NCBI GenBank assembly: GCA_014380615.1 | Contig: JACMJM010000002.1 | Span: forward strand, 1-64,000 | Length of the DNA stretch: 64,000 bases | From: Sphingobacteriaceae bacterium | GTDB taxonomy: Bacteria; Bacteroidota; Bacteroidia; Sphingobacteriales; Sphingobacteriaceae | Reading direction: 5' to 3' | Program-made: the position numbers and the translations under genes | The notes under the pieces: generated by a model | What the model saw: the letters and a program-made list of their open reading frames with translations, nothing else | What the model was told of the DNA's origin: nothing | Databases searched by the model: none | In this document: one piece after another, positions 17,009 to 26,987 of the stretch | How positions within the stretch are numbered: position 1 is the first letter of the stretch | Layout: each line of letters starts with the position of its first letter

Positions 17009-19198
17009 AATTACGATATCCGTAATATTACTATTGAGTTTGTGCTCAACAAAATACCGATTTACAGCATCTCTTAAATCAGGCATAAGCAACGCCTTTT
17101 CACTGCTGAGCACACTGTAGGAGGGCCGCTTCGCGGGATAATTAAAATCAGCAAGCGGCATGTGAGTGATAAGATTCACATCATAGCCTCCCGATTTAGC
17201 AACCTGCATGGCAAGGTTAGACCAGGTAACTTCACCATTATTAGCCAGATGCCAAATACCCGATTCATCATCCAACAACAGATCAAGACTGGTATTTACC
17301 AAATCCGGAACGTAAGTTGGCGATACAAAAGCATCATTAGCAGCTTTTACAAACTGCTGATTCTTCAATGATGAAAGTACATGGGTTACAAAATTATACT
17401 TGTCCCAGGGGCCGAAGAATGCACTTGTTCTAATAATCAGGGCAGATGGATCGCGCTCGAGCACATATTGTTCTGCCCGGGCCTTACTTTTTCCGTAGAT
17501 ATTTAAGGGTGATACCGGATCACTCTCGAAATAAGATTTAGTTTTTAGTCCGTCGAATACCAGATCAGACGAAAAGGTTAAAAGTTTGAAATTGTACTTT
17601 GCTGATAAATTAGCAAGGTTGGCCGGGCCCTGCGTATTGGCAACATAACAATTACTGCAATCGGTTTCGGCATCATCTACTCTAACATAGCCTGCCGCAT
17701 TTATAATGGCCCATGGCCTTTTGGCAAGAATAACCCGTTCTATTTGCAAAGGCTCAGACAAATTCAAGTCATTTCGGTCCATCAGCTCATAACAGATACC
17801 TCTAAGTTCACATAGCTTAGCGAATGCCTGGCCCAATGTGCCGGTTTTACCAAGAATTAACAGTGGCTGTGATGACTTTAATTCGCTGCTGATTTTGCGG
17901 ATATTATTCCTGAAATACAATACTCTGATGTCCTTTTTCCACCATCCCTTACCTTCGAGTACCGGATGCTTAAATTCCTCACCTTTAGTAAATGATTTTA
18001 TTAACTTAGTGAGTGCGGTAGGGCGCGGCTCGTTACCCCTTAAGTCGAAAACGCCGGGTTCATACTTTCCTTTTCGCCGGGTAAGTAATTTATTCCAGCC
18101 ATAAGAACCCAGAACAGCCCAGGCGGAAATAGCTTTAATATCTACCCCTTCAGATTTGAGCCTGTTACTTATATCCCAGATTTCATTTACCCAACGCAAT
18201 TGTTCATCCCTGGTACAACCGAGATGCACTTCGGTAACCGCAAGAGGTATTCTAAAATACTCCCAGGCTTCTTTTAATAATTTATAAGCACCGGTTTCTT
18301 CGTTCAAGTCTACTCTTACAGCTTCAACATCGGCATAACGATGTCGATTATTTCCACCTCGCGTTTTAGGGGGATATTTTTTTATATCCTCGTCAATAAA
18401 TCTTTCGGACGTTAAATAATGATTAAAACCCAATATATCTGGCGAACATGGATTATTGAGAAAAAACTGTAACTGATCTGGGCGCACACCACATTTTACG
18501 GTGATATACCGCCACAGAGGATGTTCTTTGTTAACTCGTCCCATCAACAGGTCGATACTTAACCAGCGGCGCCTGTTTTCGAAGTTTGCCTGATATTTTA
18601 ACAAGGGTGTGCTGTAGGTTTTTCCCAAATCCTCAGTTTGTATCAGTTTGGCATTAGGATTAACCGTTCTTATTGCCTGCATTGCCAAAACAGTGGCTTT
18701 GGTTTCATTAATGAGCAAGCGGATAAAGGATTGATCCGACCTTGTATGAGGATACCAAAAGCCGTACAGACCACAAAAGCGGGCGGTAGTTAATGGCTCA
18801 TTTACCGGAGTATAATATTCGATCCAGGGAAATTTTTGAGCCACCTTCAATGCATAGTCAGCAAGGCCTGAAGCAAAGCTATCGGTTTCGATGGACGCAT
18901 AGGCCGGGCCGCTTCCATGATGAACCAAACCTGCAATCGGATCAATTCCTAATTCCCTCAATCGGTTTAAAGAATGTTCGGTAGCGCTCCAGTTAATCTC
19001 GGTATCAGGCAAGGGCTGATGTTTTTCCCACAGTACCGGATACCTGAGTTTTTTTATTCCCAAATCTGAAAAACGATCCAGATCTGAGCTTCGGTTATAA
19101 TGATCAGCGTACTTGAGTTGATCAAAATAAGAGTCTTTTACGCGGTTAATCGTGCACTCGATTCCAGCCCAGACTTCTACATCTGATTTCATCCCCAT
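16991..19198 (-). CDS. Fusion of GH1-like glycosidase and RmlD-like reductase
   Basis: A 735-residue two-domain protein. Residues about 8-420 are a glycoside hydrolase family 1-like barrel with TPVNEPL (acid/base E134) and a candidate nucleophile E323 in VTEVH. Residues about 445-735 are an extended short-chain dehydrogenase of the dTDP-4-dehydrorhamnose reductase (RmlD) type, with the nucleotide motif GKTGTLG (450-456), the active-site pair Y568/K572 and SSDLVFDG. RmlD reduces a 4-keto sugar nucleotide to dTDP-rhamnose; here the substrate is unknown. The fusion has no frame break. It lies 11 bp after a glycosyltransferase gene, so the two probably form an operon for a glycan or glycolipid. 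Two ATGs (19198 and 19192) are possible. Confidence 0.83.
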   Translation of the reverse strand: MGMKSDVEVWAGIECTINRVKDSYFDQLKYADHYNRSSDLDRFSDLGIKKLRYPVLWEKHQPLPDTEINWSATEHSLNRLRELGIDPIAGLVHHGSGPAYASIETDSFASGLADYALKVAQKFPWIEYYTPVNEPLTTARFCGLYGFWYPHTRSDQSFIRLLINETKATVLAMQAIRTVNPNAKLIQTEDLGKTYSTPLLKYQANFENRRRWLSIDLLMGRVNKEHPLWRYITVKCGVRPDQLQFFLNNPCSPDILGFNHYLTSERFIDEDIKKYPPKTRGGNNRHRYADVEAVRVDLNEETGAYKLLKEAWEYFRIPLAVTEVHLGCTRDEQLRWVNEIWDISNRLKSEGVDIKAISAWAVLGSYGWNKLLTRRKGKYEPGVFDLRGNEPRPTALTKLIKSFTKGEEFKHPVLEGKGWWKKDIRVLYFRNNIRKISSELKSSQPLLILGKTGTLGQAFAKLCELRGICYELMDRNDLNLSEPLQIERVILAKRPWAIINAAGYVRVDDAETDCSNCYVANTQGPANLANLSAKYNFKLLTFSSDLVFDGLKTKSYFESDPVSPLNIYGKSKARAEQYVLERDPSALIIRTSAFFGPWDKYNFVTHVLSSLKNQQFVKAANDAFVSPTYVPDLVNTSLDLLLDDESGIWHLANNGEVTWSNLAMQVAKSGGYDVNLITHMPLADFNYPAKRPSYSVLSSEKALLMPDLRDAVNRYFVEHKLNSNITDIVINTKAG

Positions 19199-19209
19199 AA
19201 ATTCAATTT

Positions 19210-20349
19210 TTAAGCACTCAGCGGTACCGAAACTTTTCTGCCCATTGCTTTACGGATCAAATCCATCATGCCTGATGCTGTTTGATCCCATGAACGCTTA
19301 GCGAGAAAAGTATCTACATTTTCCAGCCATTCTTTTTGAGGAGCGGTTAATGCCTTTTCGGCAGCAGCCACAAATTCCTCCGCGTTATTAACAATGCTTA
19401 CCAGATTCTTTTTTCCATAGGGAGTTACTACATCCCGAATAGGAGTTGATACCACCGGAATGCCCGCAGAGAGATATTCGGGAGTTTTTGTAGGGCTGAT
19501 AAAACGTGTAGACTCGTTAAGCAGGAATGGAATCATAGCGATATCCCAGCCTGATAAATATTCGGGTAACTCATCGTATGATTTACCGCCGAGATAATGG
19601 ATATTGTTATTTTTTGGAAGTACCGCAGGGTCGATTTTTACTACCGGGCCAATTAATACAAATTGCCAATCGGGACGCAAGGTTGCCGCATCGCCAATCA
19701 GCTCGTAATCAAAGCGCTCATCTATTACTCCGTAAAACCCAAATTTAGGTCCAACGATACCTTTCTGATCAGCGGGCTGTTCCAGGCTTTTACGTGCCTT
19801 GCCGAAATGAGCTTTATCTATACTGCTTGGGAATGGATGAATATTTTGATGCTGATGTTTTTTTGCTTCGTATAACGACTGCCCGCCGGTAAATACCACA
19901 TCGGCACGGGTTAACAATTCTTTTTCAAGATGTATTAATTCGGAAGGTGCGAATTTAAAGGCCGACAGTTCATCCATGCAATCATAAATAGTTATATCGG
20001 GGTTATAATCGCCGGAAAACTCTAAAGCCATAGGTGTATAGTACCAGAATATAAAATCAGACAGTGATTTATTTGCCAGAAACGACTTAAGTATTTCTTT
20101 CTGAATTTTAAGGCTTTGCTTTTTATCTATATCCTGAGGCAGGTGAGGAACTAATACCCATAATTTATCAGAACGTTTGCTTACAGACAGATAACTTTCT
20201 TCATTTTCGGTCACATCGTGAATAGGTTCTTCAAGAAAATATACATTAAATTCTTTCGAGAAACGAGTTAGTAGATGTTGAGGGCGCTGGAAAACAAAAT
20301 CCCATCTTAAATGGGAGAATACTAGTAGATTTTCAGGTACACGTTTCAT
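19210..20349 (-). CDS. GT4-like glycosyltransferase
   Basis: A 379-residue GT-B fold protein. The N-terminus NLLVFSHLRWDFVFQRPQH is typical of a group of bacterial transferases found beside UDP-galactopyranose mutase genes. The C-terminal donor-site region has SPTKTPEYLSAGIPVVSTP (about 303-321), with an E in the family's E-x7-E position. It has no signal peptide and is probably a cytosolic or membrane-associated enzyme. It is the upstream gene of the pair with the GH1-RmlD fusion. The sugar donor and acceptor cannot be read from sequence. Confidence 0.85.
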   Translation of the reverse strand: MKRVPENLLVFSHLRWDFVFQRPQHLLTRFSKEFNVYFLEEPIHDVTENEESYLSVSKRSDKLWVLVPHLPQDIDKKQSLKIQKEILKSFLANKSLSDFIFWYYTPMALEFSGDYNPDITIYDCMDELSAFKFAPSELIHLEKELLTRADVVFTGGQSLYEAKKHQHQNIHPFPSSIDKAHFGKARKSLEQPADQKGIVGPKFGFYGVIDERFDYELIGDAATLRPDWQFVLIGPVVKIDPAVLPKNNNIHYLGGKSYDELPEYLSGWDIAMIPFLLNESTRFISPTKTPEYLSAGIPVVSTPIRDVVTPYGKKNLVSIVNNAEEFVAAAEKALTAPQKEWLENVDTFLAKRSWDQTASGMMDLIRKAMGRKVSVPLSA

Positions 20350-20501
20350 TGATTCATTGTTTTTGTACCAGATTTAACACGAATCAAAAAAAAACGTTTG
20401 CTGTTTTACCCTAATATTGAAAAATAAATTAGGTTTTAAAAATATTTAACTCAAAGTAAACCAATCTAATGCCTGCCTTATTGCTTATTTATAAAAAAAC
20501 A

Positions 20502-22067
20502 TTAAAATGATTGTGCCGTAACGATATTCGACGGAAGGCTTTCATTCTTTAACCGATCTATAGCAGTAACCACGTATTGGTACGATGAGCCTTTTTGAGT
20601 GTGGGTATCGTTGTATGAACGTAAAGTTTTATCGTAGCTAATCTTTAGGATTTTGCTGGCGTCGCTAAGGTTTATTTGCTCGTCGGCATTGAAACGATAA
20701 ATAACATATCCATAAGCAGTTTCGCCATCCCGGGCCTTCATCGGTTCTTTCCAGTTTAACTGAATGTTGTTAAACGGCTTTATAAAAACGCTTAGATCTA
20801 AAGGAGAATGAGGAGGAATATCATCTTTCCAAAGCATCTGGGGCGGCAATGCCGGATAGCGGTAAAAGTTGTTACGCAAAGAATCCTGGAAACCGGCCAG
20901 ATTTTTCGTTAAAGATTTGGAGCTGAAATAAACACTTCCCTGCACCCTTGGATTGCTTCTCAAGGCTCTTACCTGGTTGGGCAACTCGCTCCTGTTTCTA
21001 AATCCCTGTACATTTTCCATCGAGCGGTAAACTGCCTGCCCTATATAAAGGTGCCGCCCGTAACTGTTATTACCCCACCAGTCGAGTAGGTTTTCAAAAG
21101 CAGCCAGGCGGTGCTGAAAAGGCCAGTAAATTTGAGGATTTATATAGTCGATCCAACCATTTCGCAGCCATTTCCGGGTATCGGCATACATCTCCAGATA
21201 AGACGATCCGCCGTTGGTTACAGAGCCTTCAGGATCCTGGCTTATGTTTTTCCAGATTCCGAAAGGGCTTATCCCGAACTTTACATGCTTTTTAGCTATC
21301 CTGATACTATCACTTAATGTATGGATAAGGGTATCAACATTACTGATACGCCATTCTTTAATGTTTTTATAATCCCTGCCGTACAAAATATACGATTCTG
21401 TATCTGGAATAGCTCTTCCACCTTCCTGACCCGGATAAAAATAGTCGTCGAAATGAACCCCGTCGATATCGTAGTTTTTTACAACATCTAATATAACCTG
21501 AACAATGTATGCTCTAACTTCGGGTAAGCCCGGATTAAATAGCTTCTTTCCCGCGTAATTAAAGAACCATTCGGGCTTTTGTCTTGATATATGATTGGGA
21601 TGCACTTTATCAGAAAGGCTGAATGCCGCACGATAAGGATTAAACCAGGCATGTAATTCTAAACCTCTTTTATGTGCTTCATTAATCGCAAATTCCAGAG
21701 GATCATAAAAGGGATAGGGAGCGTTTCCCTGCTCGCCGGTTAACCATTTGCTCCATACCTCGCGCCCCTTAGAGTAAAACGCATCGGCACTTGGCCTAAC
21801 CTGAAACATCACCGCGTTTAAGCCCGACCGCTGATGCGCATCCAGAATATCCAACAACTCTTGTCGCTGCGTATCCGAACTAAGTCCGCCTTTTGAGGGC
21901 CAGTCGATATTAGCTACCGTTGCCACCCAAACTCCTCTAAACTCTCTCTTTTGCGAAATTTCCGGCGATTCTATTCGACGAAACGGAGGCTCTGATGTAG
22001 TATTCACAAATGATGTGACCGATACAAAAAAAACAAACAATATCGCTGTAAAAATGCTTTTAGACAT
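20502..22067 (-). CDS. GHL10-type glycoside hydrolase with Fn3-like domain
   Basis: A 521-residue exported protein of the DUF187/GHL10 (YngK) family. The start is set at the ATG at 22067 (MSKSIFTAILFVFF), which gives a proper signal peptide; the longer frame adds 12 residues with no leader character. The barrel domain (about 40-400) includes REFRGVWVATVANIDWPS, HAWFNPYR, VHFDDYFYP and INPQIYWPF. A fibronectin III-like domain (about 425-510) ends the protein. The family is thought to cleave glycans of the cell wall or of exopolysaccharides; the substrate is not known. A promoter element lies 15 bp upstream. Confidence 0.87.
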   Translation of the reverse strand: MSKSIFTAILFVFFVSVTSFVNTTSEPPFRRIESPEISQKREFRGVWVATVANIDWPSKGGLSSDTQRQELLDILDAHQRSGLNAVMFQVRPSADAFYSKGREVWSKWLTGEQGNAPYPFYDPLEFAINEAHKRGLELHAWFNPYRAAFSLSDKVHPNHISRQKPEWFFNYAGKKLFNPGLPEVRAYIVQVILDVVKNYDIDGVHFDDYFYPGQEGGRAIPDTESYILYGRDYKNIKEWRISNVDTLIHTLSDSIRIAKKHVKFGISPFGIWKNISQDPEGSVTNGGSSYLEMYADTRKWLRNGWIDYINPQIYWPFQHRLAAFENLLDWWGNNSYGRHLYIGQAVYRSMENVQGFRNRSELPNQVRALRSNPRVQGSVYFSSKSLTKNLAGFQDSLRNNFYRYPALPPQMLWKDDIPPHSPLDLSVFIKPFNNIQLNWKEPMKARDGETAYGYVIYRFNADEQINLSDASKILKISYDKTLRSYNDTHTQKGSSYQYVVTAIDRLKNESLPSNIVTAQSF

Positions 22068-22081
22068 AAAATTTAAGTGTG

Positions 22082-22089
22082 CAAAGATA
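22082..22089 (-). promoter_or_regulatory. -7 promoter element of the GHL10 gene
   Basis: On the minus strand TATCTTTG matches TAnnTTTG, 14 nt before the ATG at 22067. No clear -33 TTG at the expected distance. Confidence 0.55.
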
Positions 22090-22187
22090 TACTTAAACAA
22101 CAACTTGATGCGAGTTTTATTATTCCTGAATTAACTTAAATAGGCTTAGATTGCTGTAAAATCAGCCACAGGCTGTTTATAAAATAT

Positions 22188-22195
22188 TATATTTG
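22188..22195 (+). promoter_or_regulatory. -7 promoter element upstream of the coiled-coil gene
   Basis: TATATTTG matches the Bacteroidota -7 consensus. The next + strand gene starts at 22303, implying a leader of roughly 100 nt. I see no structured element in that leader. Confidence 0.6.
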
Positions 22196-22302
22196 CCGGC
22201 AAAGGTTAGTATGTTTTTGTAATGACAATGCAATAATCGCTTTATTTGAAAGTTATACAAGCATAAAAATTATTTGTAAGCCCACATTAATTTTAACGAA
22301 AC

Positions 22303-23217
22303 ATGGAGAATACTTATCCCGAAAAAGCCCCTAAAAAAGATTCAAATAAAATTTATTTTTTGATTGTAGTGATAGCCGCATTACTGGGAACCAACGTTTA
22401 CATGGCCTACCGGGATCAAAAGAAAGATGCCCTGGTAGTTACCATTACCGACGAGAAATCGAAAATGGAAGTGGAGATTGATAAAATTGAGGCAGAACTC
22501 GACAAAGCTACCAATTCTAACATTCAACTTACTGCCAGCATGCAGGAAGAGCAGGATCTGGCCCGCCAGAAAATATCCGAATTAAGAGAACAACTGCAAA
22601 AGGGGCAGCTAACGCAGGGGCAGCTCGCAAAAGCAAAACAAGACGTTAAGGAATTGAAGTTTCTGGTGGGCCAGTATACCGCAGATATAGAAACATTAAA
22701 GAAAGAAAATAAAGCCCTGGCTATAGAACGCGACAGTTTAAAAACTACCGTGGGCAACGTATCGGCCCGTGCCACAGAACTAGAGCAAAAAAACACCGAA
22801 CTAAGCTCAAAAGTGCAAGTTGCTTCAGCACTTAAAGTCGCGAATATCGGGGTAACGCCTCTTAGAATCAGAAATAGCGGAAAAGAAACCGATGTAACCA
22901 AAGCCAGTACCGCAAAAAAACTTCGGGTTAGTTTTACTGCTGCCGAAAACGCTATAGCAGAAAAAGGAATGCATGATATTTACATGCGCATTGTTGACCC
23001 GAGCGGTAACCTGATAGTTGCTGATAACAGCAGCCTTTTTTTATCTGAGGGCGAAGAACTTCAATACACTTATAAAACCGCTATTGAATTTGCTAACGAC
23101 GGTAAGGTGTATAATATTGATTGGACCAACCCTAACAAATTCCAAAAAGGAACTTATACTGTTGTGTTATACGCAGACGGTTATACAATGGGAAAAAGTA
23201 CTTTAACGTTAAAGTAG
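22303..23217 (+). CDS. Membrane-anchored coiled-coil protein
   Basis: A 304-residue protein with a short cytoplasmic N-terminus, one transmembrane segment (about 17-36), a long coiled coil (about 50-180, rich in Lys, Glu and Gln in heptads) and a C-terminal beta-rich domain (about 185-304; LRVSFTAAENAIAEKGMHDI). The topology puts the coiled coil and the C-domain outside the cytoplasm. Similar proteins are common in Bacteroidota and are unnamed. A structural or spacer role in the periplasm is plausible but not shown. It converges with the kinase gene only 6 bp away. No relative of known function is recognised. Confidence 0.8.
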   Translation: MENTYPEKAPKKDSNKIYFLIVVIAALLGTNVYMAYRDQKKDALVVTITDEKSKMEVEIDKIEAELDKATNSNIQLTASMQEEQDLARQKISELREQLQKGQLTQGQLAKAKQDVKELKFLVGQYTADIETLKKENKALAIERDSLKTTVGNVSARATELEQKNTELSSKVQVASALKVANIGVTPLRIRNSGKETDVTKASTAKKLRVSFTAAENAIAEKGMHDIYMRIVDPSGNLIVADNSSLFLSEGEELQYTYKTAIEFANDGKVYNIDWTNPNKFQKGTYTVVLYADGYTMGKSTLTLK

Positions 23218-23223
23218 TATCGG

Positions 23224-26200
23224 TTAAGTTGCTAAAGGAAGTACGATATAAAATGTAGTACCGGCATTAGGCTCAGTTTTAAAACTTATTGTTCCGTACA
23301 TATTCTCGATGGCTTGCTTAACGAATGCGAGCCCTAAGCCGGTACCCGAACTTTTTGTGGTAAAGTTATGATTGAAAATACTCGACTGCAGGTTATCGGG
23401 AATTCCCTTTCCATTATCTTTAAGCTCGATTAAAACGTTTTTACCCTTGGTTTCGAGCTTAATTTGAATAATTCCCTTTCTGTAATCGGGAATAGCTTCA
23501 ATGGCATTTTTTACAAGATTGTTAAAGATTCGTAGTAAATGATCCTTGCCCCCCCTTACAATTACATCCTGAGTAGTATTTACGTAATAAACTATCTCCA
23601 GATCTTCGGTTTGATCATAAACATCTATAGTTTTTTCAATCAGTTTAGCCAGGTCAACGTTTTCGAAAGGCGTGTCGGGCATTTTCGCGAAGTTCGAAAA
23701 TTCGGAGGCTATTAGGCTCAAACTGTCTATTTGCTCCACAAATGATTTACTGAACTTTTCGAACTTCTTTTCAAAATTAGGATCCTTTTCGCGCCATGAT
23801 TTATCGAGCAATTGAACACCTAGCTTTAAAGGAGTTAAAGGATTTTTAATTTCGTGGGCTACCTGCTTGGCCATTTCACGCCATGCACTTTCCCGCTCGG
23901 ATTTGGCAAGCTTTTGGGCACTTTCTTCAAGTGCCGCAATCATTTTATTATATTCATGAATTAAGGCACCAATTTCGTCATTACTTTTCCATTGAATGGG
24001 CTCATGCCTGCTTCCGATGGCAATCTGGCTCAAATTCTGCGCTACAATGGTGAGGGGATGAGTGATTTGATTTGCCAGAAAAACACCAAATAAGGCGATA
24101 ATCAATAATACAAGCGCATAGACATTTATCAAAGCATTTAAAAATGACCCGATTCTCTTTTCATACTCCGGCTCGTTCGAAAAATGCGGCAGGCTTAAGT
24201 AGGCAATCGTTTCGTTATTATTATTTCTAATTGGCTTATATGCCGCAATGTATCTCATACCACCAATTTTCTCGTGGTTAAGATATTCCGAGCGCAGGTA
24301 TTTATCGAGATACACGAAAGCCATGGCATTCATTCGCGGCTCAATCAAATGCTGTTCGTATATTTTACGTTGGGTAGAAAACAATAGCCTTCCCTTTAAA
24401 TCGTAGAGGTTTAGGTCGGTAGCATTAATATTCGCGAACGAATTAAGAAGAACCTCATCTGTTGTAAGCTGGTTATTGCTATAAGCCTCATTGTTTTCCA
24501 AAGCTTCATCTATCCGGCTGGCATGGATCAGCAGATCATCTGCCTGCTGCATTCTAAACTGATTGCCGATACTGAAATAAGTAATCGCTCCCACCACCAG
24601 CAAAGTAAAGATGATGGCAATAACCATAGAGGCCTGGATCCGGGTTTTATAAAGTATCCGGTTCCGCGAGAGCAGGTAATCCCAGCTGTAATTATTAAGC
24701 CTGAATTTGTCATCATGAAAAATGATCCATAACTGGTGTATAATTACTACAATCACCGAAAAAGTTATCAATACAAGAAAAAGGAAAGAAACCGAGGCAA
24801 GTTTCATCACCCAGGTTGTTATAGGCTTGCTAACCACAATGATTTTGTTTTTATTGGGCTGATATACTACATGGTTATAGCCATAGCTTTCAACAAAAAC
24901 AAACTGATTCTCTTTAGGGATAAAATCTTTGTTTACCAGGTTATAATTATAGATTCCTTTTTGGCTTATAAGTTTGCCATTTCTGTAGAAGGCAAAAGAA
25001 TAATCATTTAACTCGGGGTTGGGGTTTACTTTTTCCTCCGAAAGTATCTCGGGAAATGCTGCCGGATCTTCGAAAGTTTTAGCTTTTAGCTGAACTACCA
25101 ACGTACCGAGATCCAGTTCATTTTCGCGAATAGGCAGAATAGCGAAATAGTTTTGAAAGCCGAATGTATTACTTACTCTATAGAAATTTTCAGAAACCTT
25201 AATTGATCCTTTAAACACTAAATCCTTATAAGATTTTAAAGTAGTACTATCGTTGAAAAATGATTTTTCGTCGGTGCTGTAGGGCAAAACGGTAATTTCA
25301 TATTTAGACAGGTATCCGTCGAAATACAACTCGCGCAGTTTTTGCTTAAGGGCTCCCCTATCAGGCGATTGAGCCTTGAAAAACTGTATTAAAAACTCGT
25401 CCCTTACTATTTTTTGTTCCAATGAAAAAAACAAAAAAGCGGCGTTCGGATCATCAGCCGATTGGAGTTTTTGAGCAATAAGCTTTCTATCTTCCCGCTC
25501 TTTTATAAACTGGAAAGTGGATAACTTAATCGAGGCTATTATTGAAAAAAGCAACAGGCTAAAGAGAAAAATAGCCAGCCTATAGCTGTGATTTTTGTAA
25601 TAAAAAGCCCATCCCCTCAAACAAACAACAATCGCAAAAAGAAGAATGAAAATGCTAACTCCGCTAAAGGCTGCGGTTAATAAAAACAATACTACCGTTG
25701 CGGTAAGGAACACCCTGAAACGCAACCGATTGCTTAAAGGCAATTGCTCGCCGATAACTAAAGCTACCTCAATTAACAGGTAAATATTTAGAATGGCCAC
25801 GCACATTAATAATATGCCCAACCAGCTGTATGAACTAAGGTAAAGGATATTTGTTACATTAAAATTTATATCAGATTTTGTAATGAGCTGAAAGAAAATT
25901 TCATTTTGCTGATAGGCTGTAAGGAATATTATTGCCCCCAGTAGTACAAAAACGGCTATCGAAACAGCTTTTGATATGGGCTTATCAGCAATTCCGATTT
26001 CGTGCCTGTAACTATGGATAAAGGCAATAAACCAGCTTACCATAATTGCGTTAAGCAGAAAGTCGCCCAGTGATGGTAAAAAATATCCCGCACTGAAGTG
26101 CCTTGTATCGAAGAGTGGCAGATTAAAATAGCTATCAATCCAGGGATACTCCAGGGTTATGATTCTCAACCCTAAAAAATAGAGGAAGAATATCAGAATA

Positions 26201-26922
26201 GACCATTTTACAAAGCCTCTGTTTGCTATGGAGATACAAACGTAATTGATAAAGACAGTGCCCAGAAATACGGCAAAAATCCACATCCATAACTCCAGCT
26301 TAGAATAAAAGGAGTTAGTTATAGCCGATTTTAGTTTTACAGAAAGTAAATATTTCCCGTCGCTGTTGCGGATATTATAAGTTTCGCCATCATTTATACC
26401 AGCAATATCAAGGTTATTGTCTTTAATAAGGTCGCGGGCGAACTCATTGCGCAAGTGTTTATTTTGATAGCTATAATTGGCCTTTAAGGGAATTATGGCA
26501 ATAGCGGAAAAATTTCCGGAGGTTCTTTTAATGGCCTCATAATATCCGTTTTGAGTACTTAAAAAATTACTTCCTTCTTTTAATCCGCCATCGGTAACCG
26601 GAGCTATTTGAACTGCGCCCCAAAAACTCAGCTTGTGACTATAGTAGGTATGAATAAAAATATTTCTTTCATCCCGAAACTCGGAGATAAGCTGGGTTGC
26701 CTGATGCGGGTTATTACGAATATTCCTAAGAGAATCAAACGCAGGCCCCTTTAAATAGGCTTTTATAAACTTTTCCTTTTTATGAAGATTGCTTTCTATT
26801 GTTTTGGCATCAAGCTCTAAAATCTCTCCCTTATTAAAGGTGAAATTTATGGTTATAGCTGTTACAGCGAAACTTACCGTAAGCATGAAAAGCAAAAGCC
26901 TTATTTTGAAGGTAGTACTCAC
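23224..26922 (-). CDS. Large NtrY-like sensor histidine kinase
   Basis: A 1232-residue kinase. It has an N-terminal transmembrane helix, an extracytoplasmic region (about 30-210), a multi-helix membrane block (about 210-460), a second sensor region, then further helices, an extracytoplasmic sensor (about 765-910), and a HAMP domain (about 950-1000, after PLTIVAQNLSQIAIGS). The HisKA box is AHEIKNPLTPLKLG with phosphoacceptor H1023. The ATPase domain has FNNLVKNAIEAI (N box), DNGKGIP and GTGLGLAF. The start is GTG at 26922. This arrangement resembles NtrY, which pairs with an NtrX sigma-54 regulator, but no response regulator is adjacent. The signal is unknown. Confidence 0.88.
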   Translation of the reverse strand: MSTTFKIRLLLFMLTVSFAVTAITINFTFNKGEILELDAKTIESNLHKKEKFIKAYLKGPAFDSLRNIRNNPHQATQLISEFRDERNIFIHTYYSHKLSFWGAVQIAPVTDGGLKEGSNFLSTQNGYYEAIKRTSGNFSAIAIIPLKANYSYQNKHLRNEFARDLIKDNNLDIAGINDGETYNIRNSDGKYLLSVKLKSAITNSFYSKLELWMWIFAVFLGTVFINYVCISIANRGFVKWSILIFFLYFLGLRIITLEYPWIDSYFNLPLFDTRHFSAGYFLPSLGDFLLNAIMVSWFIAFIHSYRHEIGIADKPISKAVSIAVFVLLGAIIFLTAYQQNEIFFQLITKSDINFNVTNILYLSSYSWLGILLMCVAILNIYLLIEVALVIGEQLPLSNRLRFRVFLTATVVLFLLTAAFSGVSIFILLFAIVVCLRGWAFYYKNHSYRLAIFLFSLLLFSIIASIKLSTFQFIKEREDRKLIAQKLQSADDPNAAFLFFSLEQKIVRDEFLIQFFKAQSPDRGALKQKLRELYFDGYLSKYEITVLPYSTDEKSFFNDSTTLKSYKDLVFKGSIKVSENFYRVSNTFGFQNYFAILPIRENELDLGTLVVQLKAKTFEDPAAFPEILSEEKVNPNPELNDYSFAFYRNGKLISQKGIYNYNLVNKDFIPKENQFVFVESYGYNHVVYQPNKNKIIVVSKPITTWVMKLASVSFLFLVLITFSVIVVIIHQLWIIFHDDKFRLNNYSWDYLLSRNRILYKTRIQASMVIAIIFTLLVVGAITYFSIGNQFRMQQADDLLIHASRIDEALENNEAYSNNQLTTDEVLLNSFANINATDLNLYDLKGRLLFSTQRKIYEQHLIEPRMNAMAFVYLDKYLRSEYLNHEKIGGMRYIAAYKPIRNNNNETIAYLSLPHFSNEPEYEKRIGSFLNALINVYALVLLIIALFGVFLANQITHPLTIVAQNLSQIAIGSRHEPIQWKSNDEIGALIHEYNKMIAALEESAQKLAKSERESAWREMAKQVAHEIKNPLTPLKLGVQLLDKSWREKDPNFEKKFEKFSKSFVEQIDSLSLIASEFSNFAKMPDTPFENVDLAKLIEKTIDVYDQTEDLEIVYYVNTTQDVIVRGGKDHLLRIFNNLVKNAIEAIPDYRKGIIQIKLETKGKNVLIELKDNGKGIPDNLQSSIFNHNFTTKSSGTGLGLAFVKQAIENMYGTISFKTEPNAGTTFYIVLPLAT

Positions 26923-26987
26923 AAATAAAAAGCATTTAAGAAAATTTAAATGGATGGTAACCCAACCATTCTACTGTTTGCAACAGC

